A stretch of DNA of 64,000 nt. Source: Gaiellasilicea sp963707575. GTDB taxonomy: Bacteria; Actinomycetota; Thermoleophilia; Gaiellales; Gaiellaceae. The position numbers and the translations under genes were made by a program. Under the pieces are notes generated by a model that had not been told where the DNA came from, did not search any database, and saw nothing but the letters and a program-made list of their open reading frames with translations. Positions 1 through 7,726 of this stretch are shown in pieces. The DNA is taken from positions 682,001 through 746,000 of the forward strand of contig OY970171.1 in assembly GCA_963707575.1 (NCBI GenBank). The letters run 5' to 3'. Every line of letters starts with the position of its first letter. The stretch's first letter is position 1.

Positions 1-1
1 C

Positions 2-1366
2 TACGAGCGGCACGCGAACCTCACGGACGTCGAGACGGTGAAGCAGCTGGGGACGGCGGTGCGGGGTCGCGAGAACCTGGAGCTCTACCGCTTCGGCTGC
101 GAGGGCTACCTCGGCGAGCTCACGCGCGAGCACGCGGAGCGTGTCGCCGAGCTGGAGACGACGCTGGAGACGCCGCACGACGGCGAGACGGTCGGCTACC
201 GGATGCTGCCGCCGACGATCGCGAACACGGCCGACCGTGCCACGCGCGAACGCCTGGAGGAGGCGCGGAACGCGCTCACCGACGAGCACCTGAACCCGCT
301 CTACCTCGACGCCGTCGAGACGGCCGAGCGTGGCGTGCGCGCGCTCGGGGCGAAGGACTACTTCGAGCTCTACCGCGACCGCTTCGGCTTCGACCTCGAG
401 GGCCTGGCGGCACAGTGCCGCGCTTTCCTCGACGGGACGGAGCGGCTGTACGAGGAGTCGATGGACCGCGCACTGCGCGAGCACGTCGGCATCGGCCTCG
501 GTGAGGCGCAGCGGTGGGACGTGCGCCGCTTCTTCCGCGGCTCGAACTGGGACGCCGCGTTCCCCGGCGACCGGATGCTGCCCGCGCTGCGCGCGACGCT
601 CGCCGACCTGGGCATCGACCTCGATGCACAGGAGAACGTTCACCTGGACGTCGAGGAGCGCCCCACGAAGTCGCCGCGCGCGTTCTGCGCGCCGATCGAG
701 ATCCCGGAGAAGGTGATGCTGGTGATCCAGCCGATGGGCGGGCCCGACGACTGGCGGGCGCTCTTCCACGAGGCCGGGCACACCGAGCACTTCGCCTTCA
801 CGTCGCCCGACCTCATGCTGGAGGAGAAGCGCCTCGGGGACAACGCCGTCACCGAAGGGTGGGCGATGCTCTTCGAGCACCTGATCGGCGACCGCGCCTG
901 GCTGACGCGCATGCTCGACTTCGCGCGCCCCCGCGAGTTCGCCGAGGAGGGCGCGGCGCACCTGCTCTTCTTCGTCCGCCGCTACTCCGCGAAGCTGCTC
1001 TACGAGATCGAGTTCCACCAGGCGGCCGACCCGACCACGATGCGCTCGCGCTACGTCGAGCTGCTGGGGGACGCGCTCAAGGTCGAGCCGAGCGAGACGG
1101 ACTATCTCGCCGACATCGACTCGGGCTACTACGTCACCTCGTACCTGCGCTCGTGGGCGTTCGAAGCACAGCTCTCGACCTTCCTGCGCGAGGAGTTCGG
1201 CAGCGACTGGTTCCGGCGCCGCGAGGCCGGGTCGCTCCTGCGCGAGCTCTGGTCGCTCGGCCAGAAGCCGACCGCGGACGAGCTGCTGAAGGACGTGACC
1301 GGCGCCCCGATCGAGCTCGAGGCCGTCGCCGACAAGCTTCGCGCAGCGCTGCCGGCAACCGCCTAG
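2..1366 (+). CDS. M3-like zinc metallopeptidase (5' end outside window)
   Basis: Probable zinc-dependent peptidase of the thimet/oligoendopeptidase F kind. The reading frame is already open at the first bases (it reads YERHANLTDVETV before the first GTG at 38), so the true start lies left of the window. Counting from the GTG, the zinc motif HEAGH is at residues 244-248, and an EGWAM motif follows about 25 residues later, whose Glu (about 273) would be the third zinc ligand; this spacing is typical of M3 and related gluzincins. The rest is mostly helical and no signal peptide can be judged. It converges on the ferritin gene, with a hairpin repeat in between. Family assignment beyond gluzincin is an inference. 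Confidence 0.8.
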   Translation, partial: YERHANLTDVETVKQLGTAVRGRENLELYRFGCEGYLGELTREHAERVAELETTLETPHDGETVGYRMLPPTIANTADRATRERLEEARNALTDEHLNPLYLDAVETAERGVRALGAKDYFELYRDRFGFDLEGLAAQCRAFLDGTERLYEESMDRALREHVGIGLGEAQRWDVRRFFRGSNWDAAFPGDRMLPALRATLADLGIDLDAQENVHLDVEERPTKSPRAFCAPIEIPEKVMLVIQPMGGPDDWRALFHEAGHTEHFAFTSPDLMLEEKRLGDNAVTEGWAMLFEHLIGDRAWLTRMLDFARPREFAEEGAAHLLFFVRRYSAKLLYEIEFHQAADPTTMRSRYVELLGDALKVEPSETDYLADIDSGYYVTSYLRSWAFEAQLSTFLREEFGSDWFRRREAGSLLRELWSLGQKPTADELLKDVTGAPIELEAVADKLRAALPATA

Positions 1367-1393
1367 AGAATCGGTCCGACCATTGAGCGGGTG

Positions 1394-1495
1394 GAGCCGA
1401 GAAGCGGCTCCCTTCAGGGGTCTTGCCGTTGGCATGGCCTGGCCATGCCAACGCAGAATTTGACTAGGCGCGAGCGCGGGCTGTGCCCGTGCTCG
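1394..1495 (+). repeat. Three-hairpin dispersed repeat, copy A
   Basis: First of six copies of an intergenic repeat. In order it has hairpin 1 (1394-1410, stem GAGCCG/CGGCTC with GAA in the loop), the conserved linker CCTTCAGGGGTCTTGC (1411-1426), hairpin 2 (1427-1453, stem CGTTGGCATGG), a spacer, and hairpin 3 (1471-1495, stem CGAGCNCGGGC). It fills the gap between the convergent peptidase and ferritin genes, so it may act as a two-way terminator. There is no T-run. Plus strand here means the hairpin 1 to hairpin 3 direction. Confidence 0.8.
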
Positions 1496-1505
1496 CTGCG
1501 GCTAG

Positions 1506-2030
1506 CTAGAGTGCGCCGCCGGCCGCCGGTGGCGCGCCGGCTTCGAGGGTCGACTCGCCGGCCTCGCGGGCGAGGTACTCCTCGATCAGCATCACGTTGT
1601 CGCGCGAGCGCTCGACGACCGCGAGGAGCGCGGACATCGAGGAGACCTCCTCGCGCTGCTCCTGCAGGAACCAGTGCAGGAACTGCTCCCCGACGAGCTG
1701 GCCCTCCTCGCGGGCGAGCTGGACGAGCGTCGCGATCTGCTCCGTGACGCGCCGCTCCTGCTCGAGGGCGAGGCGGACGGGCTCGACGACGTCGGCGAAG
1801 TCGGTCTGGGGAGCCTCCACCCCGGGCACGACCACCGACTCGCCGGCGTCGAGCAGGTACTGCACGAGCATCATCGCGTGATTGCGCTCCTCGACCGCCT
1901 GGCGGTAGAAGTGCGCGGCGAGCTGCGGCAGGGTCAGCGCGTCGTAGTGGACCGCGATCGCAACGTACTGCTGCGAGGCGCCGAACTCGTTGCCGACCTG
2001 CTCGTTGAGCGCATGCGGGAAGCGGGCCAT
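1506..2030 (-). CDS. ftn: Ferritin (non-haem iron storage protein)
   Basis: Iron-storage ferritin, 174 aa, cytosolic, expected to form a 24-subunit shell that oxidises and stores iron. Ferroxidase-type residues are visible: an early Glu in NEFGASQQY, the EERNH motif of helix B, and the helix C/D segment EEGQLVGEQFLHWFLQEQREE. Length and four-helix pattern fit bacterial FtnA rather than bacterioferritin, because no obvious haem Met site is seen. The start is taken at ATG 2030 (MARFPHALNEQ); the frame is open further upstream, but that part reads as noise and would overlap the divergent rhomboid gene, whose start is only 37 bp away. Confidence 0.93.
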   Translation of the reverse strand: MARFPHALNEQVGNEFGASQQYVAIAVHYDALTLPQLAAHFYRQAVEERNHAMMLVQYLLDAGESVVVPGVEAPQTDFADVVEPVRLALEQERRVTEQIATLVQLAREEGQLVGEQFLHWFLQEQREEVSSMSALLAVVERSRDNVMLIEEYLAREAGESTLEAGAPPAAGGAL

Positions 2031-2067
2031 CGGCGCGACTCTAACGCGCGGGATAGCATCGCGCCGC

Positions 2068-2748
2068 GTGCTGCCGCTCCGCGACAACGTGCCGACGCGG
2101 ACGCGTCCGTGGGTCACGTACGGCCTGATCCTCACGAACGTGCTCGTCTGGACGCTCTATCAGCTCCCCGATCTGCAGGGATCGGTGGACGACCTCGCGT
2201 ACCACCCCTGCGAGGTGGTCGACGAGTGCCTGCAGGTCGGACAGGGTTGGTGGCTGACGGCGTTCACGTCGATGTTCATGCACGGCGGCTGGGGGCACCT
2301 GCTCGGCAACATGCTCTTTCTCTGGGTCTTCGGGAACAACGTCGAGGACGCGCTCGGGCACGTGCGCTATCTGGTCTTCTACCTCTGCGGAGGCTTCGCG
2401 GCGACTGCGCTCCAGACCTTCGTGACACTGTCGGTGGCGAACGGCGCGGACGCCACCATCCCGAACCTCGGGGCGAGCGGCGCCATCTCCGCCGTGCTCG
2501 GCGCCTACCTGGTGCTGCTTCCCCGCGCCCGCATCCTCACGCTCTTCTTCTTCGTCGTGCGCGAGGTGCCGGCGGTACTCGTGCTCGGGCTCTGGTTCGT
2601 CCTCCAGATCCTGTCCGGCGGCTCCTCGCTCGAGCAACCGCAGTCCGGCGGCGGCGTCGCGTTCTTCGCCCACGTCGGCGGCTTCGTCTTCGGAGCGCTG
2701 CTGGTGAAGATCGTCGCGATCCGGCGGCCGCTACGGGCGGGCTATTGA
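2068..2748 (+). CDS. Rhomboid family intramembrane serine protease
   Basis: Integral membrane protease that cuts within transmembrane segments. The 226 aa protein shows the family signature in order: HGGWGHLLGNMLFLWVFG in the early helices, the catalytic Ser in GASGAISAVLGA, and the catalytic His in HVGGFVFGALL. About six hydrophobic segments are present. The GTG at 2068 is chosen because it starts a sensible sequence (VLPLRDNVPT); the upstream part of the open frame overlaps the ferritin promoter side. Its stop codon overlaps the start of the next gene, so the two are probably co-translated. Substrate unknown. Confidence 0.92.
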   Translation: MLPLRDNVPTRTRPWVTYGLILTNVLVWTLYQLPDLQGSVDDLAYHPCEVVDECLQVGQGWWLTAFTSMFMHGGWGHLLGNMLFLWVFGNNVEDALGHVRYLVFYLCGGFAATALQTFVTLSVANGADATIPNLGASGAISAVLGAYLVLLPRARILTLFFFVVREVPAVLVLGLWFVLQILSGGSSLEQPQSGGGVAFFAHVGGFVFGALLVKIVAIRRPLRAGY

Positions 2749-3083
2749 ACCGGGAGACCTTCGAGGAGCACGTCCGCGCGGCGCTCGACCGCGTTCCGCC
2801 CGAGCTCGCCCGCGCGCTCGTGAACATCGCCGTCGTCGTCGAGGACGAGCATCCCGACGACCCGGACCTCTTCGGCCTGTACGAGGGGATCCCCCTGCCC
2901 GAGCGCGGCAGCGGCGGCCACGGCGAGCTGCCCGACCGGATCGCGATCTTCCGGCTGCCGCTCACCGAGACGTTCACCGATCCCCGTGAGCTGGAGGAGG
3001 AGATCCGGATCACCGTCCTGCACGAGCTGGCGCACTACTTCGGCTTCGACGAGGACCGGATCGCGGAGCTCGGGTACGACTGA
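2745..3083 (+). CDS. Small metallopeptidase-like protein (Zincin_1 family)
   Basis: A 112 aa minimal zincin with HELAHYFGFDEDRI near its C-terminus (the HExxH motif plus a following acidic residue), as in the PF06262 proteins found across Actinobacteria. Whether it is an active protease is not established for the family. It starts with a TTG that overlaps the rhomboid stop codon (TTGA), so translation is probably coupled to it. The next tiny gene overlaps its own stop codon. Confidence 0.85.
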   Translation: MNRETFEEHVRAALDRVPPELARALVNIAVVVEDEHPDDPDLFGLYEGIPLPERGSGGHGELPDRIAIFRLPLTETFTDPRELEEEIRITVLHELAHYFGFDEDRIAELGYD

Positions 3084-3172
3084 TGGTGGAAGCGCTGTAC
3101 GTGCTCGCGATCGTGGCCGGCGTCGTCGGAGCGGCCGTAATTGTTGTGTTTTTGTTCAGCCGCGAGGAGTAG
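3083..3172 (+). CDS. Tiny single-pass membrane protein, 29 aa
   Basis: Starts at an ATG that shares one base with the stop of the zincin gene and encodes 29 residues: a short start (MVEALY), one hydrophobic helix rich in Val/Ala/Gly, then FLFSREE. The tight overlap with the preceding gene and the clean membrane helix followed by charged residues support a real gene; function unknown. It would be the third cistron after rhomboid and zincin. It could still be a chance frame. Confidence 0.5.
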   Translation: MVEALYVLAIVAGVVGAAVIVVFLFSREE

Positions 3173-3207
3173 GGAATCCCGGCGTCCGACGCCACGTTTT
3201 CAAGAGC

Positions 3208-3450
3208 ATGAAAACGATTGCGAACATCCACGCCGAGATCGAAGTTCTGAGCGAGCAGCGGACCGAGCTGTGGAACCTGCTCTCTCAGGGGCGCAACGAG
3301 TCGGTGCGGGAAGAGATCAAGCAGATCGACGAGCGTCTCCAGGGGCTGTGGGACGAACACCGGGCCGAGCGCGCACGCATTCGGTTCGGCGAGCGTGACG
3401 AGATCGTGCGCCGCGCTCGTGCGGAGGAACGCTTGGAGCGCGCCGCCTAG
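3208..3450 (+). CDS. Small helical protein resembling DUF2630
   Basis: An 80 aa, highly charged, all-helical protein. The part ELWNLLSQG, VREEIKQIDERLQGLWDEH and RAERARIRFGERDEI resembles the DUF2630 pattern (an acidic helix, a linker, then a WD...R-rich helix), but the match is from memory and only moderate. ATG at 3208 is the only sensible start. It lies 35 bp after the 29 aa gene on the same strand and may belong to that transcript. Function unknown. Confidence 0.7.
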   Translation: MKTIANIHAEIEVLSEQRTELWNLLSQGRNESVREEIKQIDERLQGLWDEHRAERARIRFGERDEIVRRARAEERLERAA

Positions 3451-3469
3451 ACGAGTACGATCCGGCTCC

Positions 3470-4507
3470 TTGAGCCGGTTCAAGCTCCCCGCGCGCGGTG
3501 ACGAACCCTCCGACTCCCAGTCGGAGCGCGCGGCGCTGCAACGACAGCGCCTGGAGGCCGCGGCGGAGCTGGCGACACTGAAGCGCGCGCTCGCGGAGCG
3601 AGTGGCCAACGTCCAGCTGCGCGAGCGTGAGCTCGCGCAGGCACTGGAGCGGGTCGAGCGGCGAGAAGCGAAGCTCGAAGGGGTCGATTCCCGCGGCGCC
3701 CGCGTCGAAGCTGCCCGTGCCCGCCTCGCCGAGCTGAAGGTCGCGCGCGCCGAGCGGGGCGGAGACAAGGAGCGAGCCGAGCTGGACGCGCGCCGGGCGG
3801 AGCTTGACGCGCGCGCAGCGGAGCTCGACGCCCGCGAACTGGCGCTCGAGCAAAACGCTGCCGCCGCGGAGCCCGCAGTGTCGGAGTCGGCACCAGCCGA
3901 GCCGGCGGATGCCCAGGCAGCGGTAGCGGAGGCGACGGCAGCCAGCGACGCAGCCGCGGCGAAACAGCTCGCCGCGCGCGAGCAGGAGCTCGATGCCCGC
4001 GCGGACGAGCTCGCGGCCCGGTCGGAGGAGCTCACGGTCAGGTCAGAGGAGCTCATGGTCAGGTCAGAGGAGCTCGACGCGCGCGCGGCCGTGCTCGACG
4101 CCCGGACCTCGGAGCTCGACGCCCGCGCAGCCGAGCTCGACGAGCGCACCGCCGCGCCGAACGAGCCCGAGAACGCCGACGAGCAGGCCGACAGTGACGA
4201 GCTTGCCCGGCTCGAGGCCAAGCTGGAGGAGCTGCGGGAGGCCGAGAAAGCCTTTGCCCGCACCCACGTCGAGCTCGCAGCGCGCAGCGACGCGCTCGCC
4301 GAGCGCGAAGCGGCGCTCGCCGCACGCGAGCGGGCGGTCGCAGCATTGGAAGTGCCTGCAAGCCCGGGAATCGACGAGCTGGAGGCACGAATCCGCAGGC
4401 TCGAGCAAGGCTCGCGCCGCGGAGCGTCGACTCAGACCTTCAGCGACGGCCTGCGCTCGCTCGAGCGCGGGCTCCGGCAGCCCGCACCGGACGAGCCGCT
4501 GCACTAG
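3470..4507 (+). CDS. Long coiled-coil protein of unknown function
   Basis: About 345 aa, nearly all predicted coiled coil, built from degenerate heptads such as ELDARAAELDAR repeated through residues 100-140 and 165-230. A Pro/Ala-rich break lies near residue 130-150. No catalytic motif, signal peptide or membrane segment is visible. Base-level tandem repeats (for example GGTCAGGTCAGAGGAGCTC twice near 4036-4075) show recent internal duplication. TTG at 3470 is taken as the start because no ATG or GTG fits before the coiled coil begins; this is uncertain. A cytoskeletal or scaffolding role is only a guess. Confidence 0.7.
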   Translation: MSRFKLPARGDEPSDSQSERAALQRQRLEAAAELATLKRALAERVANVQLRERELAQALERVERREAKLEGVDSRGARVEAARARLAELKVARAERGGDKERAELDARRAELDARAAELDARELALEQNAAAAEPAVSESAPAEPADAQAAVAEATAASDAAAAKQLAAREQELDARADELAARSEELTVRSEELMVRSEELDARAAVLDARTSELDARAAELDERTAAPNEPENADEQADSDELARLEAKLEELREAEKAFARTHVELAARSDALAEREAALAARERAVAALEVPASPGIDELEARIRRLEQGSRRGASTQTFSDGLRSLERGLRQPAPDEPLH

Positions 4508-4592
4508 ACCTCCCCAGGCGCAGCGCTTAGACTCGCCGCGTCATGGCCGGGGCGAGGGTCTCGGCCGAGGGGGAACACATCAGGGAGGCTCC

Positions 4593-7286
4593 ATGATCTC
4601 TCGCAGGGCTCTGGCCCGAGCTGTTGCCGCAGCGTCTCTCACGTGCCTCGTCGTCGCCTCGGGGGCGATGTCGGGCGCGCGCAGCGACGCGACGAAGGTG
4701 GCACTGGGCTACGTGAAGGACCACAAGCAGGAGCTCGGACTGAGCGGCTCCGACGTCAAGGACGTCGCCGTCAGCGACTCCGTCTTCAGCGAGCACAACG
4801 GCGTCACGCACGTGTATCTCCAGCAGCAGCACAAGGGGATCGACGTCTACGGCGCTCTGGTGAACGTGAACGTCGCACGCGACGGCTCCGTGATCAGCGC
4901 CGGCAACCGCTTCGTCACCGACCTCGCCGCACGTGCCGGCGGGCAAAGTGCCCGCAAGGCTGCCGTGGAGGCTGCAAGGGCCGCTGCCGGCAACCTCGGC
5001 CTGAAGCCGACCAAACCGCTGGAGGTGCTGAACCGGCGCGGCAGCGCGTCGGAGAAGACGACGATCTCCCACGGCGGGATCGCCGAGGGCGCGATCGAGG
5101 CGGAGCTCGTCTGGCTTCCGACCGACGGCGCCGTCCGGCTCGCCTGGAGCGTCCGGCTCAATGAGGCCGACCACTGGTGGAACTCCTTCGTCGACGCGGA
5201 GACCGGAGCCGTGCTCGAGCAGGTCGACCTGATCATCCACGAGGACGCGAAGGCAACTGGGGAGGCCGTGGCCCCGTCGTCGGCGACGGCGACCGATTTG
5301 CCGACCTTCCCGGCGACGGACAACGCGAGCTACCGCGTCTTCCCGATTCCGATGGAGAGCCCGAGCGACGGCGGCCGGGTGCTCGTCCAGAATCCGGCCG
5401 ACCCGAGCGCGTCCCCGTTCGGCTGGCACGACACGAACGGCGTCGCAGGGCCCGAGTTCACGGTCACGCGCGGCAACAACGTCCACGCGTACGCCGACCG
5501 GGACAACAACAACGTGGCGGATCCGGGTAGCGACCCGAACGGCGGGCCGAGCCTGACCTTCGACTTCGCGCTCGACCTGGGCGCGCGGCCGCTGGACTCT
5601 CAGGCCGCCTTCGTCACGAACCTCTTCTACTGGAACAACATCATCCACGACGTCATGCAGAACTACGGCTTCGACGAGGTGTCGGGGAACTTCCAGCAGA
5701 CGAACTACACCGGGCTCGGCCTGGGCAACGACTACGTCCGCGCCGAAGCGCAGGACGGCAGTGGCCGCAACAACGCCAACTTCGGCACGGACGTCGACGG
5801 CATCCGGCCGCGGATGCAGATGTTCGAGTGGCGCTCGTCGGCCCCGAACCCGATCGTCGTCAACAGCGGCCCCCTCGCCGGGCGGACGTTCTTCGGCCCC
5901 ATGGCCGGCTTCGGCGAGAGCCTTGTCACCACGGGCCCGATCACGGGTGAGGTCGTCTACATCGGGCGCGGGTGCGACCCGGCCTACCCGATCGGCAGCG
6001 CGCTGCCGATCCCGCTCGACCCGTATCTCGCGAACCCGGCCGGCAAGATCGCGCTGATCGACCGCGGCACGTGCGCGTTCGTCGGCAAGGTCAAGAAGGC
6101 CGAGGATCTCGGAGCGCTGATGGTGATCGTGGCGAACAACATCGCCGGGCCGGCGACCGCGATGGGCGGAGCCGATCCGTCGATCACGATCCCGTCGGTG
6201 ATGGTCACGCTCGAGGACGGGAACACGCTCCGGCCGAGCGTGGGCAACGTCGTCACGATCTCGGACGGGACGGGCGGCGTGCCCGACCGCGACTCCGATC
6301 TCGACAACGGCGTGATCGCCCACGAGTACGGCCACGGCATCTCGAACCGCCTCACCGGCGGCCCGAGCGTGATCGGCTGCCTGAACTCGAACGTGCACCT
6401 CGAGCACATGGGCGAGGGCTGGAGCGACTACTTCGCCCTCGTGCTGACGACGAGCCCCTCCGACACGGCCACGACGGCGCGTGGTGTCGGCTCGTACGTG
6501 AGCTTCCAGCCGGCCGACGGGCCGGGCATCCGCCCGACGCCGTACTCGACCGACACGAGCGTCAACCCGTCGACGTACGACTCGATCAAGGACACGGTCA
6601 ACATCTCCCAGCCGCACGGCGTCGGGTACGTCTGGAACACGATGCTCTGGGAGGTCTACTGGAACCTCGTCGAGAAGTACGGCTACAACCCGAACGTGTA
6701 CGCGGACTGGTACACCGGGGGCAACAACCTCGCCATCCAGCTGGTCATCGACGGGTTGAAGTTCCAGCCGTGCGGTCCCGGCTTCGTCGACGGCCGCGAC
6801 GCGATCCTCGATGCCGACCAGGCGTTGACCGGCGGTGCGAACTACTGCGAGATCTGGCGTGGCTTCGCCAAGCGAGGCCTCGGCACAGGAGCCGTACAGG
6901 GGCTCTCGACCAGCCGGACGGACAACTCGCAGGACTTCACGGTTCCCGCGACCTGCTCGGCGACGGCGAGCTCGTTCCGCCCGCCGATCCAGGCGGCACC
7001 GACCCTGAACGAGCGCGACGCGGGTGACACGGTGCCCGTGAAGTACTCGATCACGGGGCTCGCACCGGGGCAGGACGTGACGCTGGTGTCGGAGCCGGTG
7101 AACTGCGACAGCCTCAGGTCGACCGCAGCACCGACGCCGATCCAGACGAACGGCAAGGCAACGAAGAAGGGGAACGAGTACCACGTCAACTGGAAGACGG
7201 ACGGTGCCTGGGCGGGCACCTGCCGCCGGCTGACCCTCCAGATCGAGGGAGCGAGCAGCTCGGTGGCGTACTTCCGCTTCAGCTAG
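4593..7286 (+). CDS. Secreted M36 (fungalysin-type) metalloprotease
   Basis: A large extracellular zinc protease, 897 aa. Order: signal peptide (residues 1-30), FTP-like inhibitory propeptide (about 50-230), M36 catalytic region with the zinc motif HEYGH (about 577-581) and the third-ligand segment EHMGEGWSDYF (about 604-614), with a protease-associated (PA) domain inserted before the zinc site (about 420-560, including GKIALIDRGTCAF). The C-terminus (about 805-897) looks like the actinobacterial PxKF-type domain (DTVPVKYSITGL). ATG 4593 follows a good ribosome site (GGGAGG). It would digest external protein. A strong hairpin terminator follows. Confidence 0.93.
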   Translation: MISRRALARAVAAASLTCLVVASGAMSGARSDATKVALGYVKDHKQELGLSGSDVKDVAVSDSVFSEHNGVTHVYLQQQHKGIDVYGALVNVNVARDGSVISAGNRFVTDLAARAGGQSARKAAVEAARAAAGNLGLKPTKPLEVLNRRGSASEKTTISHGGIAEGAIEAELVWLPTDGAVRLAWSVRLNEADHWWNSFVDAETGAVLEQVDLIIHEDAKATGEAVAPSSATATDLPTFPATDNASYRVFPIPMESPSDGGRVLVQNPADPSASPFGWHDTNGVAGPEFTVTRGNNVHAYADRDNNNVADPGSDPNGGPSLTFDFALDLGARPLDSQAAFVTNLFYWNNIIHDVMQNYGFDEVSGNFQQTNYTGLGLGNDYVRAEAQDGSGRNNANFGTDVDGIRPRMQMFEWRSSAPNPIVVNSGPLAGRTFFGPMAGFGESLVTTGPITGEVVYIGRGCDPAYPIGSALPIPLDPYLANPAGKIALIDRGTCAFVGKVKKAEDLGALMVIVANNIAGPATAMGGADPSITIPSVMVTLEDGNTLRPSVGNVVTISDGTGGVPDRDSDLDNGVIAHEYGHGISNRLTGGPSVIGCLNSNVHLEHMGEGWSDYFALVLTTSPSDTATTARGVGSYVSFQPADGPGIRPTPYSTDTSVNPSTYDSIKDTVNISQPHGVGYVWNTMLWEVYWNLVEKYGYNPNVYADWYTGGNNLAIQLVIDGLKFQPCGPGFVDGRDAILDADQALTGGANYCEIWRGFAKRGLGTGAVQGLSTSRTDNSQDFTVPATCSATASSFRPPIQAAPTLNERDAGDTVPVKYSITGLAPGQDVTLVSEPVNCDSLRSTAAPTPIQTNGKATKKGNEYHVNWKTDGAWAGTCRRLTLQIEGASSSVAYFRFS

Positions 7287-7292
7287 GCACTC

Positions 7293-7326
7293 GGGAGGGG
7301 CGTCCGCCACGGCGGGCGCCCCTCCC
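7293..7326 (+). terminator. Strong hairpin terminator after the M36 protease
   Basis: A 34-base near-perfect palindrome: 16-base arms beginning GGGAGGGGCG and ending CGCCCCTCCC, with a two-base loop and one G-T pair. It starts 6 bp after the protease stop codon. There is no long T-run, as is common in high-GC actinobacteria. A possible -10 for the tRNA (TACACT, near 7332) follows. Confidence 0.75.
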
Positions 7327-7350
7327 CTCCTCTACACTGACGGCCGGTTT

Positions 7351-7423
7351 GGGGCGTTAGCTCAGCTGGGAGAGCGCCGCGTTTGCAACGCGGAGGTCGC
7401 CGGTTCGATCCCGGCACGCTCCA
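7351..7423 (+). tRNA. tRNA-Ala (anticodon TGC)
   Basis: A complete cloverleaf: acceptor GGGGCGT paired with ACGCTCC (one G-T), D arm with AGCTCAGCTGGGAGAGC, anticodon stem CCGCG/CGCGG around the loop TTTGCAA (anticodon TGC, alanine), and T arm with GGTTCGATCC. CCA is not encoded. A hairpin repeat (copy B) begins 10 bp after it. Confidence 0.97.
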
Positions 7424-7433
7424 CTGGCTGCAA

Positions 7434-7537
7434 GCGTGCACGGGCAGAGCCCGTGCACGCGCAAAGTCAGAAGCTGCGTGGGGATGTCGTAGACATCCCC
7501 ACGGCCAAATCCCTGAAGGGGGCCGCTTCGCGACCCC
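7434..7537 (-). repeat. Three-hairpin dispersed repeat, copy B
   Basis: Same element as copy A in reverse: hairpin 3 (7434-7460, GCGTGCACGGGC arms), spacer, hairpin 2 (7477-7503, CGTGGGGATGTC arms), the reverse-complement linker (ATCCCTGAAG) and hairpin 1 (7519-7537, TTC loop, one mismatch). The stem bases differ from copy A but still pair. It follows tRNA-Ala(TGC) directly and faces copy C, with about 70 bp between them. Confidence 0.8.
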
Positions 7538-7607
7538 GACCAGCTCATTTGCAAGTGCTGTATGCGCGAGAGAAGCGAGCACACAAGCGGTCTGCCGGTC
7601 ACCAAGT

Positions 7608-7710
7608 GAGGCCGCGGAACGCGGCCTCCTTCAGGGGTCTTGCCGTGGCATGGCTCGCCCATGACACGCAGCTCTTGACTTCGCGCGAGCGCGGGCTTCG
7701 CCCGTGCTCG
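7608..7710 (+). repeat. Three-hairpin dispersed repeat, copy C
   Basis: Hairpin 1 (7608-7628, stem GAGGCCGCG/CGCGGCCTC, loop GAA), linker CTTCAGGGGTCTTGC, hairpin 2 (7644-7668, CGTGNCATGG arms, one G-A mismatch) and hairpin 3 (7686-7710, CGAGCNCGGGC arms, TTC loop). It is inverted relative to copy B and ends just before the ABC permease gene. The 70 bp between B and C holds no gene that I can see. Confidence 0.8.
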
Positions 7711-7726
7711 CTGCGGGACCACTAAC

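Noticed and set aside
4030..4080. Short direct repeats as a recombination or origin site
   Set aside because: They lie in frame within the coiled-coil gene and encode repeated heptads.
4527..7310. A 927-residue open frame antisense to the M36 protease, and similar long antisense frames (7631-10213, 9937-12954, 28330-28619 and others)
   Set aside because: Arg/Ala/Gly-rich with no domains; they mirror real genes and come from high GC in third positions.
7351..7710. tRNA 3' end plus repeats as an integration (att) site
   Set aside because: No duplicated tRNA end, integrase or foreign genes follow; the next genes are ordinary ABC genes.
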